A stretch of DNA of 64,000 bases, from positions 1 through 64,000 of the forward strand of contig CAJTDN010000016.1 of the NCBI GenBank assembly GCA_910574865.1, in the 5' to 3' direction. Below the pieces are notes generated by a model. The model was not told where the DNA came from, made no database searches, and worked only from the letters and a program-made list of their open reading frames with translations. How positions within the stretch are numbered: the stretch's first letter is position 1; every line of letters begins with the position of its first letter. Made by a program: the position numbers and the translations under genes. The stretch is from Lachnospiraceae bacterium. GTDB taxonomy: Bacteria; Bacillota; Clostridia; Lachnospirales; Lachnospiraceae. Of this stretch, positions 1-7,420 are shown piece by piece.

Positions 1-25
1 ATTCGGGAGTGTAGTTTTGTGACAT
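1..25 (-). CDS. Start of a putative IS3-family transposase OrfA (partial)
   Basis: Only eight codons (MSQNYTPE) lie inside the window, reading off its left edge. The start is supported by AGAGG eight bases upstream of the ATG. From memory of the family, this N-terminus resembles the helix-turn-helix OrfA proteins of IS3-type elements in Clostridia. Eight residues cannot prove the assignment; the sequence left of the window should continue into a ~100-residue HTH protein followed by a DDE integrase frame. Confidence 0.45.
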
Positions 26-96
26 AATGTGTACCTCTTTCTTTGTATTTTTGATTATATCCCATTAGCCACTCCCGTTACAACTTTAGTATAGCA
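1..96 (-). mobile_element. End of an IS3-family-like insertion sequence (continues beyond the left edge)
   Basis: On the minus strand the lipoprotein reading frame (97-561) stops making sense at about position 96, where a new sequence begins with TGCTATACTAAAG. About 70 nt further on there is a Shine-Dalgarno AGAGG and an ATG that opens a frame beginning MSQNYTPE. IS3-type elements usually start with TG and carry OrfA close to that end. The exact boundary and target duplication cannot be set from one end. Confidence 0.55.
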
Positions 97-561
97 CTTT
101 AAGAGGACTCCGGCCGCGTTGGCCACGTAAGGCACGCCGTAGGTTCCTTCGGTCGGCACGAACTCCAGTCCCTCCAGGATGTCCAGATATGCCGGTTTCA
201 CCTTGTCAAGACCCGGATAGTCGGAAATGTCGGAGAGGATTTCGGCATCCACGAAATAGGAATAGTTGATATCGCCGCCGATACCGATAATGTCCGGATA
301 ATCTTCGCGGACGAAGCGCGTTTTTATGATTGTCATCGCGTCATTCGGCGAGTCAATCTTTAAGTAGATGTCGTCATGGGTCGCGTTGAACTCGTCTTGT
401 AACGCGTTAAAAATCTCGACCGCCTCGGGTTTGTACTGTACCATCTCGATTACGATTTTTCCTTCGGCATCAGGATTGCCCTGGCAGCCGGGTAAAAGTA
501 ACGTGCCGAGCAGCAATGCGACCGACATGCCAAGACATAGCCATCTTTTTTTGTTTTTCAT
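97..561 (-). pseudogene. Sugar ABC transporter substrate-binding lipoprotein, interrupted by the insertion sequence
   Basis: The protein starts with a lipoprotein signal peptide (MKNKKRWLCLGMSVALLLG, lipobox LLPGC, Cys about residue 26), followed by the N-terminal lobe of a family 1 extracellular solute-binding protein (motifs IIKTRFVREDYPDII, TYGVPYVANAAG). Family members are usually 420-450 residues; here the homologous part ends near residue 155, at the AAGVL segment, and the frame then reads IS sequence to a stop at 55. The start has a good ribosome site (AAAGGGG upstream of ATG). The exported N-terminal stub is unlikely to bind sugar. The rest of the gene, and probably its permeases, should lie left of the IS. 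Confidence 0.8.
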
Positions 562-585
562 AAAGTATAGCCCCTTTCTTAATAT

Positions 586-700
586 TGTTCACGGGGCTGT
601 GCGCTTTGCCGCACGGCCGCCGTCCAAGAAAGCGATGGATGCCATTGCTTTCTTGCTGGGTATGGACGCCTGGCATTCGTGGCACGAATGTCGGGCGTGA
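586..700. repeat. Cluster of three hairpin-forming inverted repeats
   Basis: Three adjacent dyads occupy the region upstream of the interrupted lipoprotein gene: GTGCG/CGCAC with flanking GC-rich pairs near 599-616, GAAAGCGATGG/CCATTGCTTTC near 629-653, and ACGCCTGGCATTCGT/ACGAATGTCGGGCGT at 666-680 and 684-698 (two G:T pairs, 3-nt loop). They could be leader structure of the minus-strand gene or a REP-like element. No poly-T tract marks an ordinary terminator. Confidence 0.5.
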
Positions 701-885
701 TAAAAAGATTTCGAAATCTGTTTGTGGAAAAATTATAACATAGCAAAATGCTCGTTAAAATAACCTAATTTTACTTGTTTTATACCATTATGCAATATTT
801 TTTGCATATAGAAAAAGTCGTGTAGCATTTGGGTATATTTTGGTGTATACTAAGTATATTCATGTAAAAACGGAGGGGCCGGGTC

Positions 886-908
886 GGCCATGCCAAAGCT
901 TCATGGCC
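886..908. promoter_or_regulatory. Inverted repeat upstream of the AraC gene
   Basis: GGCCATG (886-892) and CATGGCC (902-908) form a perfect 7-bp dyad 50 bp before the likely start codon at 958. It could be an operator or a leader hairpin. The rest of 701-957 is AT-rich, promoter-like sequence with several TATAC/TATAT stretches, in which I cannot choose one promoter. Confidence 0.35.
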
Positions 909-957
909 AAATGGGTCGCGCGGCCATGTGAGAATATACGAGAGGGCGGGCAAAATT

Positions 958-1809
958 ATGAATAATCATCTATTTTCCGTATTTCCGAGTGAAAATTTCG
1001 TGGATTTGGGCTTATACCAGTTTGGGTGGGAGCAATGTGCGCCGTCCCATTCTTACGGGCCGGCGGCCCGTAACCATTATCTGTTCCATTACGTTTTGGC
1101 GGGGACGGGAACCCTTTTCGCGACCGGGAACGGCGGGGTGACGAGGGAAATCCAGATTAAGAGCGGGCAGGGGTTCTTGCTCTATCCGGGACAGATTGCC
1201 ACGTATATCGCGGACAAGGAATTTCCTTGGGAGTACACATGGGTCGAGTTTGACGGCTTGCGGGTGAAGGAGGCGATGGACTCGGCCGGATTTTCCGTGG
1301 ACGCGCCGGTCTATCACGCGCAGTACAAGGATTTGCGGGAAATCATGAAAGACGAGATGCTCTATATCGCGAACCATGGGAATCAGACGGCGTTCCATTT
1401 GATTGGGCATTTGTACTTGTTCCTTGACGCGATGGTGCGTTCGTTGGGAAACATGTCCGTGGACAAGGGAAACAAGCTGCAGGATTTTTATATCAAGGAG
1501 GCGTTGTCCTACATCGAGCAGAATTTCCAGAACGATATTTCAGTGGAGGGCATTGCCGGGGTGTGCGGCATCAACCGTAGTTATTTCGGCAAGATATTCA
1601 AGCAGCGGTTGGGGAAGTCCCCGCAGGAATTTCTGCTGAATTACCGGATGATAAAGGCGACGGAACTTTTGAAGCTGACGACGCTCTCCGTCGGGGATGT
1701 CAGCAAGGCGGTCGGGTATGAGAACCAGCTGCATTTTTCCCGGGCGTTCAAAAAGATATATGGGGTGTCGCCGAGGGAGTGGCGCAACCAGAACGTGGTG
1801 CGGCGGTAG
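958..1809 (+). CDS. AraC-family transcriptional regulator
   Basis: A cytoplasmic transcription factor of 283 residues, the usual length of one-domain-sensor AraC proteins. Residues 1-150 read as a cupin-like ligand pocket (NHYLFHYVLAGTGTLFATG, GQGFLLYPGQIATYIAD), and the last 100 residues carry both helix-turn-helix motifs (GIAGVCGINRSYFGKIFKQR and VSKAVGYENQLHFSRAFKK, then YGVSPREWR). The ATG at 958 is preferred over the GTG at 928 because AGAGGGCGGG lies seven bases upstream. It is divergent from the IS-interrupted sugar-binding gene, so it may have controlled that transporter. The ligand is unknown. Confidence 0.88.
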   Translation: MNNHLFSVFPSENFVDLGLYQFGWEQCAPSHSYGPAARNHYLFHYVLAGTGTLFATGNGGVTREIQIKSGQGFLLYPGQIATYIADKEFPWEYTWVEFDGLRVKEAMDSAGFSVDAPVYHAQYKDLREIMKDEMLYIANHGNQTAFHLIGHLYLFLDAMVRSLGNMSVDKGNKLQDFYIKEALSYIEQNFQNDISVEGIAGVCGINRSYFGKIFKQRLGKSPQEFLLNYRMIKATELLKLTTLSVGDVSKAVGYENQLHFSRAFKKIYGVSPREWRNQNVVRR

Positions 1810-1911
1810 GGGGCGGCAAGTTTTCCTTAAAAAATCAAGGAATTTTAATATTAATATTTCAGATGAATGAGCCAAGGAGCTGGACATTTCTCCGTATCTG
1901 GTACGAAAATA

Positions 1912-3585
1912 TCATCCAAAAGAGCGGAGGACGGACACGAACAAGCGGTTGTTAAGAAGGGACAAATCTGCCAGAAGCGCGTATTTTTTCTCTTCAATCT
2001 GTCGCAATGCCGCTGCCACGGTGTCCTCCAAGGTTTCTTCGTCTGCTTTGTCGCACACCTTGAATTCCAGGATGAGGCCGTCGTCCTCGTCTTTGTTCCT
2101 TGGTTCCAGCATCACGTCGTAACGGCCGAAGCCGCTTTCCCGGTTCGAGGTGACGATGTAGCGGCCTCGTAAATCAACCAATAATCCGAGAACGAAACCG
2201 TGGTAAAACCTTTCGGGGGTGCGGCGGGACGGTTTTTTTCCCGAATCAAAGTAGCTGAAAAGTTCCGCTGCCATGTCATTCATGAAAACGTTCATGGCAT
2301 TGAGGTCTCCCAAAAGCATTGCTTCCACGAAGTCGTTGTAATCTTCATCCGCACGGTTGAACCATCCTTGCACCATGGCGTTAAACATCCGCAACACCTC
2401 GTAATTGGTAAGGGTCAGTTCATACATTGTTTTCTTGTCAAATTCCGACCGTTCCGGGTGTTCGTAGCCCAGCACTTTCAAATAGCCGCCGGCCAGGAGC
2501 AGGCTCCAGATTGCGGATTCCTCACCATCAAGCTGGTTGTAGACGACTTGTTCGTCAATCGGTGTCTTGATGGTTCCTCCTTGTAACAATGTCTCAAATT
2601 TTCCTTTGATTTGACGGCTGCCCTCACGTAACAATTTCCCTACCAGGCTGTTGGAGCTTGTGTTGGCCCAATAGGTGTCATATTTGCCCGTATCCAAGAA
2701 ATTCACGATGGACCATGGGTTATAAATGTCAGAATGCGTTCCAAAAATAAAGCCGTCGTACCACCGTTTTACTTCTTCTTTTTCCGAAGCCATGTCGTTT
2801 TCCTCAAGCGCGGCAAACACCTCTTCCTCCGTAAAACCGAATGAGGTCGCGTAACTGTCCGAGGTGGTCGTCACCACCTTGAGGTTATTCAGACCGGAAA
2901 AGATGGACTCCTTGCTGACCCGCGTGATGCCGGTCATGATGGCGCGCTCCAGCCACGGGTTGGTCTTGAAGGCGGCGTTGAACATGCTTTTGGTAAATGC
3001 CGCCAGTTCCTGCCAGTAACCGTTCACGTAGGCCTCCTGCATGGGCGTGTCATACTCATCCAAAAGGATGATGACTTTCCTGCCATAGTAACGGTATAAA
3101 TAGTTGGAAAGATAATGGAGGGCCATCGTCGCGTCCGTATCGTCCATGTTTACCGTTATGCGTTTGAAAAAGTCAAGATCTTCTTTTTCCATGGAATCGT
3201 CTTTTAAAAGGAACGTGTATTTCGTGTATAATTTGGCAATCATCTGACAAATCTTTTTACGTGTATTGGCGTAATTTGTTTCTTTTATGTTGGCAAAGGA
3301 TAGGCTGATGACCGGGTACGTCCCTTGCAATTTTTGGTAATCCTCGTCCTCCCAGATGGCGAGCCCCTGGAACAAGTCGCCCCGTTTTGCATAATCCATG
3401 GAGAAAAACTGTTCCACCATGCTCATGGTCAAGGTCTTGCCGAAACGGCGCGGGCGCGTAATCAGCGTGACGGTATCGCCGTTGTCCCACCATTCTTTAA
3501 TAAAGGACGTTTTGTCAATATAAAAATAATTTCTTTCTATTAAGGTGCTAAAATCCTGCACTCCAATCGCGACTGTTTTTCCCAT
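1912..3585 (-). CDS. AAA-ATPase_like / PD-(D/E)XK nuclease-like protein (DUF1703 family), copy 1, altered C-terminus
   Basis: 557 residues. The N-terminal half is an AAA-ATPase_like domain with a P-loop-like RPRRFGKTLTMSM (about 44-56) and Walker B VIILLDEYDTPM. The C-terminal part is PD-(D/E)XK nuclease-like (GFGRYDVMLEPRNKDEDDG, then LILEFKV). The family's function is unsettled. It is almost identical to copy 2 at 15452-17155 except at the end: copy 2 finishes with a conserved RCYGFAFEGNKVLIG-type tail, while this copy switches after EEKKYA to about 20 unrelated residues and stops. The tail was lost through a rearrangement near 1965-1975. The ATG has AAGGAGG upstream. Confidence 0.88.
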   Translation of the reverse strand: MGKTVAIGVQDFSTLIERNYFYIDKTSFIKEWWDNGDTVTLITRPRRFGKTLTMSMVEQFFSMDYAKRGDLFQGLAIWEDEDYQKLQGTYPVISLSFANIKETNYANTRKKICQMIAKLYTKYTFLLKDDSMEKEDLDFFKRITVNMDDTDATMALHYLSNYLYRYYGRKVIILLDEYDTPMQEAYVNGYWQELAAFTKSMFNAAFKTNPWLERAIMTGITRVSKESIFSGLNNLKVVTTTSDSYATSFGFTEEEVFAALEENDMASEKEEVKRWYDGFIFGTHSDIYNPWSIVNFLDTGKYDTYWANTSSNSLVGKLLREGSRQIKGKFETLLQGGTIKTPIDEQVVYNQLDGEESAIWSLLLAGGYLKVLGYEHPERSEFDKKTMYELTLTNYEVLRMFNAMVQGWFNRADEDYNDFVEAMLLGDLNAMNVFMNDMAAELFSYFDSGKKPSRRTPERFYHGFVLGLLVDLRGRYIVTSNRESGFGRYDVMLEPRNKDEDDGLILEFKVCDKADEETLEDTVAAALRQIEEKKYALLADLSLLNNRLFVSVLRSFG

Positions 3586-3743
3586 AGTGTCCTCCTTGTA
3601 GGGATGGATTGTTTATTTCCGCGAGCAACGAGCCAAAGTCATGCCCCAGGGCACATTCTCTTGCCGCAAGCGGCAATTCACCTTGTGCTTGCATGACCTT
3701 GGCGACTGCTGCGGGGTATTCCACTGCGGCTTTTCTGACTTAC

Positions 3744-3772
3744 AGTATATCAAGAAACAAGAAGTTTGACAA
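3744..3772 (-). promoter_or_regulatory. Sigma-A-type promoter of DUF1703 copy 1
   Basis: On the minus strand TTGTCA (-35), a 17-bp spacer and TATACT (-10) lie about 160 bp before the start codon. The same promoter and about 60 bp around it precede copy 2 (17257-17285), so the duplication includes the promoter. The untranslated leaders between promoter and start codon differ. Confidence 0.7.
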
Positions 3773-3928
3773 TGTTTTTCATGCGGGAATCGGCAGCCGG
3801 GTGATGCATCGGCCAGGCTTATGTGCATCCTCCGTGCTAATCACCATGTTGATTGGCACGGGGCTGAACAGTAACGTATGGTAAAATATTTCCATAGGAA
3901 GAAATTTTTTACCAAGGAGGAAGCGATT

Positions 3929-4549
3929 ATGGAAAAAAGACAAGTGTATGGCTATGTCCGTGTGTCGGGGCGCGATCAGAACGAGGCGCGCCAGATGGCG
4001 GCGTTGTCAGAATACGAGATCCCGACGGATCGGATTTTTACGGACAAGCAGAGCGGGAAAAATTTTGAACGTCCGGCGTATCAGGAATTGATTAAAAAAC
4101 TGAGGTCGGGGGATTTGATGGTCGTGCATAGCATTGACCGGCTGGGGCGAAATTATGAGGAAATCCTGCAGCAGTGGCGGATTATCACGAAAGAAATTCA
4201 TGCCGACATCCGGGTTTTAGACATGCCGTTACTGGACACGAGCGTCCGCCATGACCTGACGGGTACGCTGATTGCGGACATCGTGCTCCAGCTTTTGTCC
4301 TATGTGGCGGAAAATGAGCGGGAGAATATCAGGAAACGGCAGGAGGAAGGAATCCGGGAGGCAAAGGCACGGGGAGTTAAGTTCGGGCGCAGGCCAATGG
4401 AGTGGACGGAGGCATTTGAAAGGCAGGCGGAAATGTGGAGGAAAGGGGAAATTTCAGGAAGGGGCGCGGCCAGGAACCTGGGAATTTCCCATCAGACATT
4501 CATGCGGAAAATGAAAACCATGTCCGTTTACCAAGCGGAGGGAATGTAG
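3929..4549 (+). CDS. Small serine recombinase (resolvase/DNA-invertase type)
   Basis: 206 residues, the size of Hin/Gin-type invertases and Tn3-type resolvases rather than large serine integrases. The N-terminal catalytic domain begins VYGYVRVSGRDQNEARQ, with the nucleophile Ser in YVRVS, and continues with DKQSGKNFERPAYQEL and VVHSIDRLGRN, in the expected order. The C-terminus has a helix-turn-helix (SGRGAARNLGISHQTFMRKM). The start at 3929 is chosen for its AAGGAGG ribosome site; the frame extends 17 codons further without support. Two 26-bp palindromes with crossover-site geometry lie 90-240 bp downstream, making a site-specific DNA switch upstream of csrA-flagellin a real possibility. A house-keeping resolvase remains the alternative. 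Confidence 0.9.
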   Translation: MEKRQVYGYVRVSGRDQNEARQMAALSEYEIPTDRIFTDKQSGKNFERPAYQELIKKLRSGDLMVVHSIDRLGRNYEEILQQWRIITKEIHADIRVLDMPLLDTSVRHDLTGTLIADIVLQLLSYVAENERENIRKRQEEGIREAKARGVKFGRRPMEWTEAFERQAEMWRKGEISGRGAARNLGISHQTFMRKMKTMSVYQAEGM

Positions 4550-4638
4550 TACTAGAGGGGCGATACGCAAGCCTCATGGGGAAAATGAATGCCGGGAATA
4601 CGGCGCACAAAGCGCACGAGATGAATGAAATAAAAAAC

Positions 4639-4664
4639 GGTCCAAAAAGTATACTTTTTGAACC
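4639..4664. promoter_or_regulatory. Candidate serine-recombinase crossover site, left
   Basis: A 26-bp near-perfect palindrome made of half-sites GGTCCAAAAAGT and, on the other strand, GGTTCAAAAAGT around a central AT. The 12+2+12 arrangement matches hix/gix-type sites. All four half-sites of this and the partner site at 4764 fit GGTYCNNAAAGT. A repressor operator, or a terminator stem for the recombinase gene, are alternatives. Confidence 0.5.
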
Positions 4665-4711
4665 GCGCCAATCATTTCCATTTTTTAATGTTTTCTAGCT
4701 TACAAATCATA

Positions 4712-4738
4712 TTATCGGCAAAAATCCTTTGAAATTAA
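4712..4738 (-). promoter_or_regulatory. Sigma-D (sigma-28)-like promoter pointing away from csrA
   Basis: On the minus strand TTAATTTC is followed by exactly 11 bases and GCCGATAA. The -10 matches the flagellar sigma-28 consensus at every base, and the spacing equals the E. coli TAAAGTTT-N11-GCCGATAA arrangement. As it lies, it fires leftward, antisense to the recombinase 3' end, where I see no gene for it to drive. It sits between the two palindromes at 4639 and 4764. Confidence 0.5.
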
Positions 4739-4763
4739 GTCGTTATTGCAAAAAAAATTTACT

Positions 4764-4789
4764 GGTTCTTAAAGTATACTTTGCGGACC
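4764..4789. promoter_or_regulatory. Candidate serine-recombinase crossover site, right
   Basis: A second 26-bp palindrome: half-sites GGTTCTTAAAGT and, on the other strand, GGTCCGCAAAGT around a central AT, centred 125 bp from the left site. The outer GGTYC and inner AAAGT are constant while positions 6-7 vary, as expected for a protein contacting both ends of each half-site. By the C/T position the two sites are in inverted relative orientation. Confidence 0.5.
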
Positions 4790-4829
4790 ATTGACAAGCA
4801 AAATATGAGGAAATAGGGAGGTTTCTAAT

Positions 4830-5324
4830 ATGCTTTCATTACAGATGAAGTCAGGGGATTATGTCACCATAGGGAATCAGGTGATTGTACAAGTGTTTAA
4901 GGAGTCGGGGCCGCAGTTTCGTGTTTCCATCAAAGCGCCGAAGGAGGTTCCCATTGTGCGTGGAAAGGTACTGGAGCGGGATGGCGAGCAGCGGCCGGAG
5001 GGGTTGTTGGATCAGAAACCGAAACGTTCCCCATCGGATAAGAAGCATTATGCGCAGTACCTGCAAAAGGTGGAAAAGAGGCAGGAAACTTACCGAAGCG
5101 GGCAGGAGATTTGCGCGGGGATTTTGCATCAGTTGGGCGAGATACTGGATAACCCGGAGCACAAATTGAAGCGGCTGGAACTGGAACTTATGCGGACGCA
5201 GATGCGGGAACTGGCCGATATCTGGGAAAGCCTGAACGAAGGAATCATGAATAACGGGATTGTGAGTGGCAAAGTCGTGAATGGCGGAGCCGGTGAAAGA
5301 GCCGCGCAGAGAAAGAACGCGTAA
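4830..5324 (+). CDS. csrA: CsrA-family RNA-binding translational regulator with a long C-terminal extension
   Basis: Residues 1-60 match CsrA throughout: MLSLQMKSGDYVTIG, then VIVQVFKESGPQFRVSIKAP and KEVPIVRGKVLER correspond to the MLxLxRKxGExIxIG, VRLGIxAPxxVxVxRxE pattern. CsrA binds GGA motifs in mRNA leaders and, in Bacillus, represses flagellin (hag) translation until FliW removes it. Normal CsrA is 60-80 residues; this protein is 164, with a charged, helical, coiled-coil-like tail (KKHYAQYLQKVEKRQETYR, later KLKRLELELMRTQMRELAD) of unknown role. It lies just upstream of flagellin, which supports the assignment. The ribosome site is GGGAGG. No fliW is seen in the window. Confidence 0.88.
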   Translation: MLSLQMKSGDYVTIGNQVIVQVFKESGPQFRVSIKAPKEVPIVRGKVLERDGEQRPEGLLDQKPKRSPSDKKHYAQYLQKVEKRQETYRSGQEICAGILHQLGEILDNPEHKLKRLELELMRTQMRELADIWESLNEGIMNNGIVSGKVVNGGAGERAAQRKNA

Positions 5325-5325
5325 C

Positions 5326-5430
5326 ATGCAAATGGAGCGGAGAGCGGCTAAAAGGACATGGAGGTTTCAGACGGAAAGGGGCAATAAGGGCACGATATGG
5401 AAGGTGCCGGCATTAAAGGAAGATACTTAA
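5326..5430 (+). CDS. Possible 34-residue basic peptide between csrA and flagellin
   Basis: An ATG lies one base after the csrA stop codon and opens a 34-codon frame (MQMERRAAKRTWRF then QTERGNKGTIWKVPALKEDT). It has no ribosome site of its own, so it would depend on coupling to csrA. Its stop codon overlaps the possible flagellin promoter. I recognise no family; it may be chance. Confidence 0.2.
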   Translation: MQMERRAAKRTWRFQTERGNKGTIWKVPALKEDT

Positions 5431-5453
5431 AGTATGTGGGTTTCACCCGGTAT
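5428..5453 (+). promoter_or_regulatory. Sigma-D-like promoter of the flagellin gene
   Basis: TAAAGTAT, a 10-base gap and CCCGGTAT resemble the flagellar consensus TAAA-N15-GCCGATAT, with two -10 mismatches and a spacer one base short. It lies about 140 bp before the flagellin start, so transcription from it would give a leader of about 130 nt. Confidence 0.4.
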
Positions 5454-5590
5454 CGCGAGCCGGTTGAAATAAATTTGCGTCAGATGGTTAGGACATGAAG
5501 TGCCATGGCGGTCAAAACCAGGGGCGTGGGAAACAAAGTGCCAAGCAGGAAGCGGAAGCACTCTAAACACAAATTCAAGGAGGTAGAATC
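5454..5590 (+). promoter_or_regulatory. Flagellin mRNA leader with GGA motifs, candidate CsrA target
   Basis: The leader carries several GGA or AGGA motifs (TTAGGACA near 5489, CAGGAAGCGGAAGC near 5549-5562) and a strong ribosome site AAGGAGG just before the flagellin ATG. In Bacillus CsrA blocks hag translation by binding one GGA motif at the ribosome site and one upstream. The encoded CsrA neighbour makes the same arrangement likely here. Confidence 0.45.
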
Positions 5591-7273
5591 ATGAGAATTC
5601 AACACAATATTGCGGCATTAAACTCTTATAGGAACTTATCAAACAATAACAGCGCGGTTTCCAAGAACCTGGAGAAACTGTCCTCCGGTTACAGAATCAA
5701 TCGTGCGGGCGATGACGCTGCCGGATTGGCCATTTCTGAGAAAATGCGTGCGCAGATTACCGGTTTGAAGACGGCTCAGAAGAACGCAAACGACGGTATT
5801 TCTCTCGTGCAGACGGCAGAAGGCGCGTTGACGGAAGTTCACTCCATGCTGAATCGTATGGTGGAATTGGCTGACCAGTCCGCAAATGGAACCTATCAGG
5901 ACGAAGTGGACCGTGAGAACCTGCAGAAAGAAGTGAAGTCTCTGCAGGAGGAAATTAACCGTATCGCGGACAGCACGAACTTCAACGGAATCAACCTGTT
6001 GGACGGTTCCTTGTCTTCCACGGGCGGAGCGACCAAGGTGACGATTAATGGCGTGCCGAGCAACAAGTCGGAAGGCGCAAAAGGCGTGTTTAAAAATCAA
6101 ACGCCATTGAATGCAAATAATGAGGTGTTTGAAGAGGGCGACAAATTGGATTTCACAGTTGCCTTAAAGGACGGAACATCGCATACAATTACCTTGAAAG
6201 CGGTGAAAGATGCGGATAACAAGGTTTGGTTGGAAGGAAACAGTGGACAGAGGTATAAGATTGCTAACGCCACGACTGGAGCAACTATAAAGGAAATTGA
6301 TAATGCAATCTTGACGGAGCTGACTAAGACGAATGTGGCGAAAGAGTATAATATCACGTCCGATGATGCTGGAACATTCACATTCACGGCTATTGACGAG
6401 GGAACGATGACACCGGAGATTAAAGCGGTGGATGCGGATTGGACGATTGGAGCGACAAGAAGTAATGTACAGATGGGTGTTACCATTACGACCGCGCCGA
6501 TGGACACTGGTCGTGAAATCAAAGCCGATGATTTGACGTTGTACAATGGTGAAAACTATGAAGACGCTGTGTTTACCATCAACGGGCATAAATTTGTGGT
6601 TGCGACCGGTGGTTTGGCTGGCGTTGGCTTGGGCGCCAGCGGCACGGATATGAATGCGGCTGCAGGACTGGGGTCAGATGTTACGATTTTGGTTGCCGAC
6701 AAAGATGGAAACAAGGGCTTGACATCAGCCGATGCGAACTTTAAGCAAAATATTGCCAAGATAGCCGAGATTACCGGGCTGAAGGTAACGGATGCGATTA
6801 CGGAAGCAGGAGGAAACAAGGGACCGTCTGCGGGACAAGGTATCCGTATCAGCAGGAATCCAGACAACAACGGCGGTGGTCTGGAATTACAGATTGGCGA
6901 CACGTCCGATTCGTTCAACAAGATGCGCGTGTCCGTAAGCGACATGCACACGAAGGCGATGGGAATCAGTGATGTCGACATCAGTACCCAGCAGGGAGCG
7001 TCTGACGCGGTTGCCAGAATCAAGGATGCCATCAACTATGTATCCTCCGCCCGTGGTGATTTGGGAGCACTTCAGAACCGTCTGGAGCACACGATTAACA
7101 ACCTGAGCGTGACGGCGGAGAACATGACCGCTGCCGAGAGCCGGATTCGTGACGTGGATATGGCCGAGGAAATGATGGCTTACACGAAGAACAACATCCT
7201 TGTGCAGGCGGCTCAGGCCATGCTGGCACAGGCAAATCAGATTCCTCAGGGCGTATTGCAGCTTCTTCAGTAA
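5591..7273 (+). CDS. hag: Flagellin, filament subunit with a large variable central domain
   Basis: 560 residues. The conserved N-terminal D0/D1 region ([36 protein letters not shown], about 1-165) and C-terminal D1/D0 region (about 455-560, ending [17 protein letters not shown] and VLQLLQ) form the coiled core of the filament and include the TLR5-type segment. The middle, about 170-450, is rich in Thr, Asn and Asp, variable in this family and exposed on the filament surface. The following glycosyltransferase and aminotransferase genes suggest it carries glycans. The protein is exported by the flagellar apparatus and has no signal peptide. A strong terminator follows. Confidence 0.97.
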   Translation: MRIQHNIAALNSYRNLSNNNSAVSKNLEKLSSGYRINRAGDDAAGLAISEKMRAQITGLKTAQKNANDGISLVQTAEGALTEVHSMLNRMVELADQSANGTYQDEVDRENLQKEVKSLQEEINRIADSTNFNGINLLDGSLSSTGGATKVTINGVPSNKSEGAKGVFKNQTPLNANNEVFEEGDKLDFTVALKDGTSHTITLKAVKDADNKVWLEGNSGQRYKIANATTGATIKEIDNAILTELTKTNVAKEYNITSDDAGTFTFTAIDEGTMTPEIKAVDADWTIGATRSNVQMGVTITTAPMDTGREIKADDLTLYNGENYEDAVFTINGHKFVVATGGLAGVGLGASGTDMNAAAGLGSDVTILVADKDGNKGLTSADANFKQNIAKIAEITGLKVTDAITEAGGNKGPSAGQGIRISRNPDNNGGGLELQIGDTSDSFNKMRVSVSDMHTKAMGISDVDISTQQGASDAVARIKDAINYVSSARGDLGALQNRLEHTINNLSVTAENMTAAESRIRDVDMAEEMMAYTKNNILVQAAQAMLAQANQIPQGVLQLLQ

Positions 7274-7294
7274 GTGAATGCTACGTTCTGGTCA

Positions 7295-7362
7295 CATGGA
7301 AATATGCCGCTTTGCGGCTGTGGCTGGCGCAATACTCACGGCAGATAAAATCTGTCGTGAGT
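7295..7362 (+). repeat. Copy of the leader sequence found upstream of DUF1703 copy 3
   Basis: GGAAATATGCCGCTTTGCGG and the following GGCTGGCGC, ATACTCACGGCAGAT and CGTGAGTATA occur both here and at about 20312-20385. The second half forms a hairpin (ATACTCACGGCAGAT with ATCTGTCGTGAGTAT). No DUF1703 coding sequence follows here, so this is either a relic or a dispersed repeat. Confidence 0.6.
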
Positions 7363-7420
7363 ATAAACATAAACAAAAGCCGAGACAGATATGTCCGCCT
7401 CGGCTTTTGTTTATGCTTAT
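7363..7420 (+). terminator. Flagellin transcription terminator
   Basis: A 22-bp stem with one mismatch (7363-7384 with 7399-7420; core AACAAAAGCCGAG / CTCGGCTTTTGTT) and a 14-nt loop. Its descending arm carries the run TTTTGTTT. It is located 90 bp after the flagellin stop. Confidence 0.75.

Noticed and set aside
3613-3828. Coding-like minus-strand sequence in the leader of DUF1703 copy 1
   Set aside because: One frame (VMQAQGELPLAARECALGHD) looks protein-like but has no family, ribosome site or conservation in copy 2's leader.
4639-4664. Left palindrome as an ordinary terminator of the recombinase gene
   Set aside because: Kept as an alternative only: the stem is AT-rich with no following T-run, and the same motif recurs 125 bp downstream where no gene ends.
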